DNA from: Acidicapsa ligni
Lineage (GTDB): Bacteria; Acidobacteriota; Terriglobia; Terriglobales; Acidobacteriaceae
Assembly: GCF_025685655.1 (NCBI RefSeq)
Contig: NZ_JAGSYG010000002.1
Coordinates: 186,001-250,000, forward strand
Direction: 5' to 3'
Length of the DNA: 64,000 nt
Shown: positions 35,609 through 44,105 of the stretch, one piece after another
How positions within the stretch are numbered: the stretch's first letter is position 1
Layout: every line of letters starts with the position of its first letter
Translations under genes and position numbers: made by a program
The notes under the pieces: generated by a model
The model's database searches: none
What the model saw: the letters and a program-made list of their open reading frames with translations, nothing else
What the model was told of the DNA's origin: nothing

Positions 35609-36826
35609 ATGACTCCTACTACGCCTTTGCAGGTCCGCGCTTCGGTTTATTCGGCATTGGATGAAGATCGTTTGGCATGGCTGGCGCTGACGCTTTCGCC
35701 GGGGTTGGGTCCGAGGCGGATTCATGGGGCGATGAGTCGGTTGGGCAGGCCTGCGGAGATTTTTACGCTGTCGCTTACGACGATTGAGGCTATGCGCTTT
35801 CCTGCGGAGGCGGCGCAGTATGTATTTGATGGAAGGGCGCGTGCGGCTGCGGAAAAAGAATGGGAGCGGGTGCGGGAGCAGGGTGCGCGGATTGTGACTT
35901 TCAGTTGTGAGCAGTATCCGGAGAGGCTGAAGCAGATTTTCGATCCGCCGCCGGTGCTGTGGGTTCGTGGGGATGTGGGCTTGCTGGGACGTCCGTCGAT
36001 TGCGATTGTGGGAACGCGTCACCCGAGTCCTTATGGGACGGGGATTGCGGAGATGCTGGGGCGCGACCTGGCTGCGCGGGGGATGCTGATTGTGAGCGGG
36101 ATGGCTCGCGGGGTGGATACGGCGGCGCATAAGGGGGCCATGGTGGCGGGGAGGCCGACTGTCGCGGTGTGGGGGACGGGGATCGATGTGATTTATCCCA
36201 AGGAGAACAAGAAGCTGGCTGAGGACATACTGGCGACGGGGGGCGCGCTGGTTTCGGAGCTGCCGTTGGGGACGTTTCCGGCGCCGCAGAATTTTCCGCG
36301 GCGGAACAGGATTCTTTCGGGAATGAGCATCGGGGTGCTGGTGGTGGAGGCGAGTGAGAACTCCGGGACGCGGGTTACGGCGAGGTGCGCGGCGGACCAG
36401 GGGCGGGATGTTTTTGCGGTTCCGGGGAATGTGACGAATAAAAATTCATGGACGCCGAATACGTTGATTAAACAGGGCGCGAGGTTGACGGCGACCTGGG
36501 AGGATGTCTGGGAAGAGCTGCAATCGGACGTGCGTCTGGAGCTGGAAGCGGGATGGGCGGTTGAATCCAAATTGAAAGATGGCGCATCTGACTTGCCGGA
36601 TAGAGCTGGTTCGAGTCTCGGTTTAGGAAATTTTCCTGGGATGGGAGTCGGCGAGGCAATCGTGTTCGACGCGCTTCGCATGGATGCGGCTTTGCAGATC
36701 GACGAACTTCTCGATCAGGTGGAGGCGCAACTCACGTCTTCTGAGGTTTTTACGGCTTTATTTGAGCTGGAGCTGGCTGGCCGGATTCGCTCTTTGCCGG
36801 GTAAGAATTTTGTCCGCGCAATATAA
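35609..36826 (+). CDS. dprA: DNA processing protein DprA
   Basis: A 405-residue protein that loads RecA on incoming single-stranded DNA during transformation. A SAM-like N-terminal region (RLAWLALTLSPGLGPRRIHG) is followed by the Rossmann core: IAIVGTRHPSPYGTGIAE, IVSGMARGVDTAAHKGAM, GTGIDVIYPKENKKLA and PRRNRILSGMSIGVLVVEA. A winged-helix C-terminal domain (about 350-405) ends the protein. ATG 35609 gives MTPTTPLQV; a GTG at 35600 with GGAGG 11 nt upstream is an alternative. The presence of dprA, pilus genes and cinA together suggests natural competence, but that is inference. Confidence 0.93.
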   Translation: MTPTTPLQVRASVYSALDEDRLAWLALTLSPGLGPRRIHGAMSRLGRPAEIFTLSLTTIEAMRFPAEAAQYVFDGRARAAAEKEWERVREQGARIVTFSCEQYPERLKQIFDPPPVLWVRGDVGLLGRPSIAIVGTRHPSPYGTGIAEMLGRDLAARGMLIVSGMARGVDTAAHKGAMVAGRPTVAVWGTGIDVIYPKENKKLAEDILATGGALVSELPLGTFPAPQNFPRRNRILSGMSIGVLVVEASENSGTRVTARCAADQGRDVFAVPGNVTNKNSWTPNTLIKQGARLTATWEDVWEELQSDVRLELEAGWAVESKLKDGASDLPDRAGSSLGLGNFPGMGVGEAIVFDALRMDAALQIDELLDQVEAQLTSSEVFTALFELELAGRIRSLPGKNFVRAI

Positions 36827-37058
36827 GGTTGCGATCAAAGATCCAATCGAGAATGCGAAGTTTTTCGACAGGTCGCTGCTGGTATTCCACCGGCATTCCG
36901 TGTTAGTTTCCAAACTTTGCAGGGTGTTTTTTCGGGGCGTGGTTTTTAGCGCCGCGTTTTGAATTCAATTTTGCCGAAAAATCGGTGCAACGGATGGTAG
37001 CTGAGTCAGTCCAATAGTCCGACGAACCGGATTGGGCAGGGTCGGCAGGTTAGAGTGG

Positions 37059-37074
37059 GTACGGAAGACCGTAC
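37059..37074. promoter_or_regulatory. Short inverted repeat just upstream of topA
   Basis: GTACGG (37059-37064) and CCGTAC (37069-37074) flank AAGA, 20 bp before the topA start. It may be a leader hairpin or an operator. Six base pairs only, so support is weak. Confidence 0.3.
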
Positions 37075-37093
37075 TGGTTAATTAAGGATGGCA

Positions 37094-39772
37094 ATGAGCA
37101 AATCACTGGTGATCGTCGAGTCCCCCGCCAAGGCGAAGACGATCGGGAAATATCTTGGCAAGGAATTTGAGGTGCAGGCCTCCGTTGGACACATCATGGA
37201 CCTGCCGAAGAACGATATTGGCGTGGAGTTGAAGAAGCGCACCTTCGAGCCGACACTGATTGTCTCTCCGGGCAAGGAGAAGCTGGTTGAACAGCTGAAG
37301 AAGGCTGCGTTGAAGGCGGATCACATCTACCTGGCGCCCGATCCTGACCGCGAGGGCGAGGCGATTGCTTACCACCTGGCGTTGCAGTTGGGAACCAATG
37401 CGACCCAGAAGAAGAAGATTCAGCGCGTAACCTTTAATGAAATCACCAAGAAGGCGGTGCAGGAAGCGTTCAAGCACGCCCGGGATGTCGACCAGGACCT
37501 GGTGGATGCGCAGCAGACGCGGCGCGTTCTGGACCGGCTGGTGGGCTACCAGGTTTCTCCGCTGCTGTGGGACAAGGTGCGGCGCGGGCTTTCGGCTGGA
37601 CGTGTGCAGACGGTCGCGGTGCGGCTGATTGTGGAACGGGAGCGCGAGATTGGCGCTTTCAAGCCGGTCGAATACTGGACGCTGGATGCACAGTTGCATC
37701 CGCAGGGCCGGACGCCGGAGAGCTTTACGGCGCGGCTGGTGGGGATTGACGGCAAACGGGCGACGGTGGAGACGGTCAATACGCCTTCGCTGCCGGATGG
37801 GGTTTCTTCAGAGCAGGCTGTAGCCGAGTTGGAGAAGGCTGCGTGGAGCGTTGGCAAGGTTGAGCGGAAGCAGCGCAAGCGGAATCCTTCGGCGCCGTTT
37901 ACGACGAGCCAGTTGCAGCAGGATGCTTCGCGGAAGCTGGGATTCAATGTGCGGCGCACGATGGGCGTGGCGCAGCGGCTGTATGAAGGCGTCGAGGTGG
38001 GCGCTGAGGGTTCGGTGGGTCTGATCACCTACATGCGTACCGATTCGCCGCGTGTTTCTCCGGATGCGATTGCCGGGGCTCGGGAATGGATTGGTTCGCA
38101 ACTGGGGCCGAAGTATCTGCCTGCGGCGGCGATCCAGTACAAGGGCAAGAAGGATGCACAGGATGCGCATGAAGCGATTCGCCCGACGGATGTGACTCGT
38201 ACGCCGGATGCGATTGCCAAGTATCTGAGCGATGAGCAGTTGAAGCTGTACAAGCTGATCTGGCAGCGGTTTGTGGCTTCGCAGATGACGGCGGCGATTT
38301 TTGATGTGACGACGGTGGAGATCGCGGCGAAGGCCAAGCGGACTTACGATTTCCGTGTTTCGGGATCGGTGCCGGTGTTTGACGGCTTCCTGAAGGTGTA
38401 TGAGGTTTCGAAGGAAAAGAAGGACGACGAGGACGATGAGCTGGCGAACCGGCTGCCGGCGCTTGCCGAGGGCGAGAAACTGGCGCTCGAAGAACTGAAG
38501 CCGGAGCAGCACTTTACTGAGCCGCCTCCGCGATATAACGAGGCTTCGCTGGTGAAGGAGCTGGAAGAGCGCGGTATTGGACGGCCCTCGACGTATGCCT
38601 CGATCATCAACACGATTCAGGATCGCGAGTATGTGACGAAGCTGGGCGGGCCGCGTGGGCGGTTCTTCCCGACCGAGATCGGGATGGTTGTATGCGACCT
38701 GCTGGTGAAGAATTTCCCCTACATTTTCAATTCGGCCTATACGGCAAAGTTGGAAAGCGAGCTGGATGATATTGAAGAGGGCAAGGAGAAGTGGACCACG
38801 CTGCTGGGCGGTTTCTATGACCACTTTGAGGTGGAGTTGAAAGACGCCGAGAAGAGCATGGAAAGCATCAAGGCGATGGAGATCAAGACGGATGAGAAGT
38901 GCGATCTCTGTGGCTCTCCGCTGCTGCTGAAGTGGGGCAAGTTCGGGACATTCTTTGCGTGCAGCGCCTTTAACAAGAAGGATAAGAATAGCTGTACTTT
39001 CACGAAGGAAAACACTGCGGGCAAGCCGGATATGAATACTCCGGAGGCGCAGGAAGCGGAGCAGGCCGAGGAGTATTGCGAGAACTGCGGACGGGTGATG
39101 GTGCTGCGTCGCGGGCCCTTCGGGATGTTCATGTCGTGCCCGGGGTATAGCGAAGATCCGCCGTGCAAGACGATTCGCAAGCTGAGCCAGAAGCAGCAGC
39201 AGAAGCCTCCGCAACCGACGGGTGAAGCGTGTCCGTTGTGCGGCAAGGACCTGGTGTTGCGCCAGGGAGCTTATGGGGAGTTTGTTTCGTGCTCGGGCTA
39301 TCCGAAGTGCAAGTATGTGAAGCAGAACCTGATTGAGGGGATGAAGTGTCCGAAGTGCGGCGAGGGCGACCTGGCTGAACGGAAGGCGCGTCGCGGGAAT
39401 ATCTTCTGGGGTTGCACGAATTATCCGAAGTGCGACTTTACTTCGAATTACAAGCCGGTGGCTAAGCCGTGCCCGAAGTGCAAGAGTCCTTACCTGTTGG
39501 AGAAGACGCTGAAGTCTGGCGTGTTCCTGTTCTGCCCGAACAGCAAGCCTGCGGTGGTTGAGGAGGCTGCTCCGAAGAAGGCGGCGAAGAAGAGTGCGGC
39601 GAAGAAGTCGGCTACCAAGTCGGTGGCGGTGAAGACTGCTCCGATTGTGACGGAACCGTGCGAGTACGAGAAGCGGATTGGGGATGCTCCGCCACCGCCT
39701 ACGGTGGAGACGCATGGGCCGGTCAAGGAGAAGCAGAGGGCGGATGAGGCGGAGTTGCAGCCTGTTTCCTGA
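37094..39772 (+). CDS. topA: DNA topoisomerase I (type IA)
   Basis: An 892-residue enzyme relaxing negative supercoils. The TOPRIM domain starts SLVIVESPAKAKTIGKYLG and carries DPDREGEAIAYHL. The active tyrosine is in VGLITYMRTDSPR (Tyr313). Five C-terminal zinc-ribbon repeats begin at CDLCGSPLLLKWG, CENCGRVMVLRRG, CPLCGKDLVLRQG, CPKCGEGDLAERK and CPKCKSPYLLEKT. A Lys/Ala-rich tail (KKAAKKSAAKKSATKS) follows. ATG 37094 has AAGGA 5 nt upstream; an ATG at 37088 overlaps that site. Confidence 0.96.
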   Translation: MSKSLVIVESPAKAKTIGKYLGKEFEVQASVGHIMDLPKNDIGVELKKRTFEPTLIVSPGKEKLVEQLKKAALKADHIYLAPDPDREGEAIAYHLALQLGTNATQKKKIQRVTFNEITKKAVQEAFKHARDVDQDLVDAQQTRRVLDRLVGYQVSPLLWDKVRRGLSAGRVQTVAVRLIVEREREIGAFKPVEYWTLDAQLHPQGRTPESFTARLVGIDGKRATVETVNTPSLPDGVSSEQAVAELEKAAWSVGKVERKQRKRNPSAPFTTSQLQQDASRKLGFNVRRTMGVAQRLYEGVEVGAEGSVGLITYMRTDSPRVSPDAIAGAREWIGSQLGPKYLPAAAIQYKGKKDAQDAHEAIRPTDVTRTPDAIAKYLSDEQLKLYKLIWQRFVASQMTAAIFDVTTVEIAAKAKRTYDFRVSGSVPVFDGFLKVYEVSKEKKDDEDDELANRLPALAEGEKLALEELKPEQHFTEPPPRYNEASLVKELEERGIGRPSTYASIINTIQDREYVTKLGGPRGRFFPTEIGMVVCDLLVKNFPYIFNSAYTAKLESELDDIEEGKEKWTTLLGGFYDHFEVELKDAEKSMESIKAMEIKTDEKCDLCGSPLLLKWGKFGTFFACSAFNKKDKNSCTFTKENTAGKPDMNTPEAQEAEQAEEYCENCGRVMVLRRGPFGMFMSCPGYSEDPPCKTIRKLSQKQQQKPPQPTGEACPLCGKDLVLRQGAYGEFVSCSGYPKCKYVKQNLIEGMKCPKCGEGDLAERKARRGNIFWGCTNYPKCDFTSNYKPVAKPCPKCKSPYLLEKTLKSGVFLFCPNSKPAVVEEAAPKKAAKKSAAKKSATKSVAVKTAPIVTEPCEYEKRIGDAPPPPTVETHGPVKEKQRADEAELQPVS

Positions 39773-40092
39773 GGGTGATTCTGTGGGGCGGCTGGGGTTG
39801 CTGGCCGTCTCTCTGGTTGGGGTTGTTACTGCATTACTGCAAGGGCAACGGCAAGGGCTAACAGCAGATTCCCTTCGGGAATGACAGACAGAACGGCAAG
39901 GGCAACTGCAATTACAACGGCAACTACAACTGCAAGGGCAACTACTAAGGCAAGGGCGAGTGTAACGGCGACGGTTGGGTAGGCTGGTTTTGGGTATTTT
40001 GGGATGTGGCTTGCCAAGTGGCGGGGGATTGGCGCATTCTCACTGTGATTGCTTTTGCACCTCACTTTGGATGTCTGCCGGAGGAAATACGC
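39773..40092. other. Intergenic region after topA with repeat copy 5
   Basis: These 320 bp hold repeat copy 5 and the promoter region of the small exported protein. Nothing else is recognisable. Confidence 0.6.
39837..39974 (+). repeat. Hairpin-headed GGCAAN repeat, copy 5
   Basis: GGCAAC/GGCAAG units precede the head here as well. The palindrome ATTCCCTTCGGGAAT is at 39868-39882, followed by GACAGACAGAACGG and about 85 bp of degenerate GGCAAN/ACAACN units. Confidence 0.85.
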
Positions 40093-40419
40093 ATGAAGCG
40101 AATTGCTGCACTCTCTCTTTCGTTGTTATCACTGGTGTCGGTTACGGCGTTTGCAGCTGACTCGACCAAGCTGAACGGCTGGATTTCTGACTCGATGTGC
40201 GGAGCCAAGCATGCTGGTACGGGTGCGGCTTGCGCGAAGAAGTGCATTGAAGGCGGCAGCAAGCCGGTTTTTGTGAGCGAATCGAAGAAAGAAGTCTGGA
40301 CAATCGACAATCCAGAGGCGGTCAAGGAAGCTTATGGCAAGCATGTAGCTCTCACCGTTACTCCGGACGAGGGCGCGAAGAGCGTACATGTGACTTCGGT
40401 AGCGGTGCTCGCGGACTAA
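40093..40419 (+). CDS. Small exported protein with conserved cysteines
   Basis: A 108-residue protein with a clear signal peptide (about 1-21, LSLLSLVSVTAFAAD). The mature part contains NGWISDSMCGAKHA (Cys near 36) and CAKKCIEGGSKPVFVSE (Cys near 47 and 51), then VWTIDNPEAVKEAYGKHVALTV. The ATG at 40093 is preceded by GGAGG 8 nt away. I recognise the pattern as common in acidobacterial exported hypothetical proteins but know no function; three cysteines could bind metal or haem-like ligands or form a disulfide. Confidence 0.8.
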   Translation: MKRIAALSLSLLSLVSVTAFAADSTKLNGWISDSMCGAKHAGTGAACAKKCIEGGSKPVFVSESKKEVWTIDNPEAVKEAYGKHVALTVTPDEGAKSVHVTSVAVLAD

Positions 40420-40423
40420 TTCG

Positions 40424-40493
40424 TACTGCGTCGAGTTACGCAGTATAAGTGCAATGGGCAGATGGCGATTCCTTTTGGGAGTCGCCATCTGCC
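40424..40493 (+). terminator. Two successive hairpins after the small exported protein gene
   Basis: TACTGCGT/ACGCAGTA (40424-40431 and 40438-40445) is followed by a longer hairpin whose outer arms GGCAGATGGCGA (40457-40468) and TCGCCATCTGCC (40482-40493) match perfectly. A short TTT follows. The second is the likely terminator. Confidence 0.65.
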
Positions 40494-40543
40494 TTTACCC
40501 ATACAACGATTCATCAGGTCATCAGGAACGGATCTCATTACCC

Positions 40544-40828
40544 ATGGCGAAAGCAGTCTGGAACGGCGTTGTTATTGCGGAAAGCGAAACTTACGAAACG
40601 GTCGAAGGCAATATTTATTTCCCCGAGTCTTCATTGAAGCGGGAATTTTTCCGACCCAGTTCAACCACATCCACCTGCCCGTGGAAGGGACAAGCGCGAT
40701 ACTACTCGCTGTTTGGCGATGGCCAGGAAAATCCTGACGCGGCCTGGTATTATCCCGATCCCAAGCCGGCTGCGCGCAAGATCAAGAACCATGTGGCTTT
40801 CTGGCGCGGCGTGGAAATCGAAAAATAA
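40544..40828 (+). CDS. DUF427 domain protein
   Basis: A 94-residue DUF427 protein. Typical elements are AVWNGVVIAESETYETVEGN, YFPESSLKREFF, STCPWKGQARYY and PDAAWYYPDPKPAARKIKNH. The fold is a small beta-rich barrel of unknown biochemical role; fungal and bacterial members are annotated only by similarity. The ribosome-binding site is weak. It lies between the small exported protein and the M16 peptidase without clear operon linkage. Confidence 0.88.
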   Translation: MAKAVWNGVVIAESETYETVEGNIYFPESSLKREFFRPSSTTSTCPWKGQARYYSLFGDGQENPDAAWYYPDPKPAARKIKNHVAFWRGVEIEK

Positions 40829-40996
40829 GCTGTTTGCCTATGGCTGGCTTCGCCTGAAGCCGGCAGGCTCGGCACCGGATTGTTTGCGCGGGATTGTTTG
40901 CGGGTTCGGGAACCAGTGTGGCTGTCGCAACGTATCATGGTGCTGGCATACGATCCGAAAACCATCTGTAAACCCATCTCTTGTGGAGAACCCATT

Positions 40997-43846
40997 ATGA
41001 ACAATGCTTCGTCCAGTCTGAGTCGTGCTCTTGTGGTGTGCGCAGGGCTTGCGTGTGGAATGCTTCTCAGCTTTTCCGTCCCGGCTTTTGCGCAGCCTAC
41101 GTCTGCTCCGCTTAAAGTGCCTGATTTGAAGTACGAGAAGTACACGTTGCCGAACGGGCTGGAGGTTATTTTGCGTGAGGATCACCGGCTGCCCCTGGTG
41201 GCGGTTGATCTTTGGTATCACGTTGGCCCGGTGAACGAGAAGGCTGGACGGACGGGATTTGCGCATCTGTTTGAGCACATGATGTTCGAGGGTTCGGAGC
41301 ATGTTGGCGAGAAGGCGCACTTCAAGTACCTGGAAGGCGCCGGCGCGACGGATATCAACGGCACTACGAGCTATGACCGGACGAATTACTTCGAGACGAT
41401 TCCAAGCAACGAGCTGGACCTTGCGCTGTGGCTTGAGAGCGACCGCATGGGCTTTCTGCTGGAGACGCTGGATCGCGCGAAGCTGACCAATCAGCGGGAT
41501 GTTGTGCGCAATGAGCTGAGGCAGGATGAGGGCAATCCGTATGATGTGGCGGACGAAGCGGTGGGGCATCTGCTGTTTCCCAAAGGCCATCCTTACTACG
41601 GCAATGTGATCGGTTCACATGCGGATGTGGAGGCTGCGCGGCTGCTGGATGTGCGCGACTTTTTCCATCACTTCTATACACCGAACAATGCGAGCATCTC
41701 GATCGTCGGCGACTTTGATGCTGCGACGATCAAGGAAAAGGTAGCCAAGTTCTTTGGGCCGATTCCAGCGGGTCCGGTGGTTGAAAAGGTGAAGGTCGAA
41801 ACGCCCCAAATTGCTACCGAGCGCCGCGTGACGGTGACGGATACGGTGCAGTTGCCGCGGCTTTCGGTGGCATGGCTGTCTCCTGAGGCTTTTCATCCCG
41901 GCGACGAAGATACGGATATGTTCGTCAACATCCTGGGAGGAGGCAAGATCAGCCGTCTCTATCAGAAGCTGGTGTACCAGGATCAGATTGCGCAGAGCGT
42001 GAATTGCAGCAACCAGTCGATGATGGTGACTTCGATTGCGAGCTGCGACATTATTGCTCGTCCGGGAGTGAAGCTGGAGGATCTGGAAGCGGCGTTCGAT
42101 AAGGAAGTGGAATTGCTGCGCAAGGATGGGCCGACGCAGGCTGAGCTTGACCGGGCCCGTAATCAATCGCTTTCAGGGCTCATCCAGGGGTTGCAGAGGC
42201 TGGGTGGTTTTGGTGGTGTGGCGGACATGATGGACCGCTACAACCAGTATCTTGGCGACCCAGGATATCTGCCCAAGGATGTGGCGCGTTACGAGGCTAT
42301 TACTCCGGCCGGTGTCAAGAAGGTTGGGCAGGATGTTTTTGGAAAGAATCAGCGCGTGGTGGTCTATTGCATACCGGGCAAGAAGGTGACAGAAGATGTT
42401 CCGCGCAGCCCGGCGGATACGGATGCGACGGTGAAGGTGACGCCGCCTTACGCGCCGGAGTTTGAGACGGCGCAGGACTGGCGCAAGGAAGCTCCGAAGC
42501 CTGGGCCGGAACCAACGCTGCATCTGCCGACTCCGACGACCTTTGAGCTGGCCAACGGCGTGAAGGTATACCTGATTGAAGAGCATGCGCTGCCGGTGGT
42601 GAGTGCTTCGCTGGTGACGCTTGCGGGTGGAGAAGAGAATCCCAAGGATAAGGCTGGCCTGGCGGGCTTTACTGCGCGGTTGTTGAGTGAGGGTACGACG
42701 ACTCGTTCTTCGACGCAACTGGCGAACGATGTGGCGCGAATCGGCGCTGAGCTGAGTGCTTCGGCATCGATGGATAGTGCGAATGTGAGCGTTGGTGCGT
42801 TGAGCAACAACACGGCTCCTGCGCTGGAACTGCTTTCGGATGTAGCTTTGCATCCGGCATTCAAGGCGGAGGAAGTTGAGCGTATTCGTCAGCAGCGTCT
42901 AGTCGGGATTCTGCAGGAAGCGGATCAGCCGATATCGTCGGTTCTGCGTGTTGGAAACAAGGTGCTGTATGGCGATCAGCCGTATGGCTTCCAGCCGGTG
43001 GGCACGACGGAGTCAGTCAAGGCGATGACTCGGGATGATCTGACGGGCTTCTGGTCGGCGCATTATGCGCCGAAGAATGCAGCGCTGATCCTGGCGGGCG
43101 ATCTGACGGAGTCTGAAGCGAAGCAAATGGCGGAGAAGTATTTTGGCGGCTGGAGCAGTTCAACGGCATCGGCTACCACTGCCATACCTGCACCGCCAGC
43201 CGCGCCAGCGCGCAAGGTGGTGATTGTCGACAAGCCGGGTTCGCCGCAGACGACGCTGATTACTTTTGGTCTCGGTGTGCCACGCAATACGCCGGATTAT
43301 GCGGCGATTACGGAGATGAACAGCATCCTGGGCGGGTTATTCTCAAGCCGCATCAACATGAACCTGCGGGAAAAGAATGGCTTCACTTACGGAGCATTTT
43401 CGGGCTTCTTCTTCTATCGCTTGGGTGGCCCGTTCTACTCGGGAGCCCAGGTTCGGACGGACATCACCGGACCGGCTACGCATGAACTTTTTGCGGAGCT
43501 GAATCGCATTCATACGGATCCGGCTACTCCTGAAGAACTGAAGCTGGCGAAGGATAATGCGTTGCGCACGCTGCCGGGAGATTTTGAGACGGTGGGCAAC
43601 GAGTCCGGATTGATGGCTGAGCTATTCGTTTATGGTTTGCCGACGGACTACTTCCAGAAGCTGCCTGCAGCGTTTCAGGCGGTAACTCCGGAGGCTGTTG
43701 CGCAGGCGGCCAAGGCTTATATTCATCCGGATAACCTGATCGTGGTTGCGGTGGGAGATCGCGCCAAGATCGAGCCGGAGTTGGAGAAGCTGAACCTCGG
43801 GCCGATCGAGTATCGCGATGAGAGTGGTGGTTTGCTCAAGAAGTAG
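40997..43846 (+). CDS. Exported M16-family zinc peptidase (fused two-half form)
   Basis: A 949-residue protein with a signal peptide (about 10-36). The first M16 half carries the inverted zinc motif HLFEHMMFEG (HxxEH near residue 92) and the downstream Glu about 75 residues on in NELRQDEGNPYDVADEA. Two inactive M16C-type halves follow, and the second large half begins near 510 with TTFELANGVKVYLIEEHALP, where no HxxEH is seen. This active-inactive pairing is normal for exported pitrilysin-like proteins. ATG 40997 has GGAG 9 nt upstream. It ends at a classic intrinsic terminator. Confidence 0.93.
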   Translation: MNNASSSLSRALVVCAGLACGMLLSFSVPAFAQPTSAPLKVPDLKYEKYTLPNGLEVILREDHRLPLVAVDLWYHVGPVNEKAGRTGFAHLFEHMMFEGSEHVGEKAHFKYLEGAGATDINGTTSYDRTNYFETIPSNELDLALWLESDRMGFLLETLDRAKLTNQRDVVRNELRQDEGNPYDVADEAVGHLLFPKGHPYYGNVIGSHADVEAARLLDVRDFFHHFYTPNNASISIVGDFDAATIKEKVAKFFGPIPAGPVVEKVKVETPQIATERRVTVTDTVQLPRLSVAWLSPEAFHPGDEDTDMFVNILGGGKISRLYQKLVYQDQIAQSVNCSNQSMMVTSIASCDIIARPGVKLEDLEAAFDKEVELLRKDGPTQAELDRARNQSLSGLIQGLQRLGGFGGVADMMDRYNQYLGDPGYLPKDVARYEAITPAGVKKVGQDVFGKNQRVVVYCIPGKKVTEDVPRSPADTDATVKVTPPYAPEFETAQDWRKEAPKPGPEPTLHLPTPTTFELANGVKVYLIEEHALPVVSASLVTLAGGEENPKDKAGLAGFTARLLSEGTTTRSSTQLANDVARIGAELSASASMDSANVSVGALSNNTAPALELLSDVALHPAFKAEEVERIRQQRLVGILQEADQPISSVLRVGNKVLYGDQPYGFQPVGTTESVKAMTRDDLTGFWSAHYAPKNAALILAGDLTESEAKQMAEKYFGGWSSSTASATTAIPAPPAAPARKVVIVDKPGSPQTTLITFGLGVPRNTPDYAAITEMNSILGGLFSSRINMNLREKNGFTYGAFSGFFFYRLGGPFYSGAQVRTDITGPATHELFAELNRIHTDPATPEELKLAKDNALRTLPGDFETVGNESGLMAELFVYGLPTDYFQKLPAAFQAVTPEAVAQAAKAYIHPDNLIVVAVGDRAKIEPELEKLNLGPIEYRDESGGLLKK

Positions 43847-43871
43847 ATGTGGTTTTGGTTGGATGGGAACG

Positions 43872-43907
43872 GGCTGCGGAGCGGGTGCTCCGCGGCCTGT
43901 TTTTTTT
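43872..43907 (+). terminator. Rho-independent terminator of the M16 peptidase gene
   Basis: GGCTGCGGAGC (43872-43882) pairs with GCTCCGCGGCC (43887-43897), allowing one wobble, around a GGGT loop. It is followed by TGTTTTTTTT. Confidence 0.9.
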
Positions 43908-43948
43908 GCCTTGTTTGGTTGGGTAGAGGCAGGTTTTCTTTTGGGGAT

Positions 43949-44080
43949 GGCAGAACTGCAACTGCAAGGGCAACGGAAGAAGCAGATTCCCTGCGGGAAT
44001 GACAGCCAGAAAGGCAACGGCAACTGCAGAACGGCAACGGCAACGGCAACTGCAGAAAGGCAACTGCAACGGCAAAAGCT
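43949..44080 (+). repeat. Hairpin-headed GGCAAN repeat, copy 6
   Basis: Head variant ATTCCCTGCGGGAAT (43986-44000), with a loop change TTC to TGC that keeps the stem. CTGCAACTGCAAGGGCAACGG precedes it in part and GGCAACGGCAACTGCAGAAC units follow. Confidence 0.85.
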
Positions 44081-44105
44081 GATTGGGGTGGAGAGATGGT
44101 TGCCG

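Noticed and set aside
36600-36625. tRNA-like T-loop string GGTTCGAGTC
   Set aside because: It lies inside the dprA coding frame and no cloverleaf can be drawn around it.
37808-39715. 635-codon frame antisense to topA
   Set aside because: Leu/Arg-rich shadow of topA with no conserved features.
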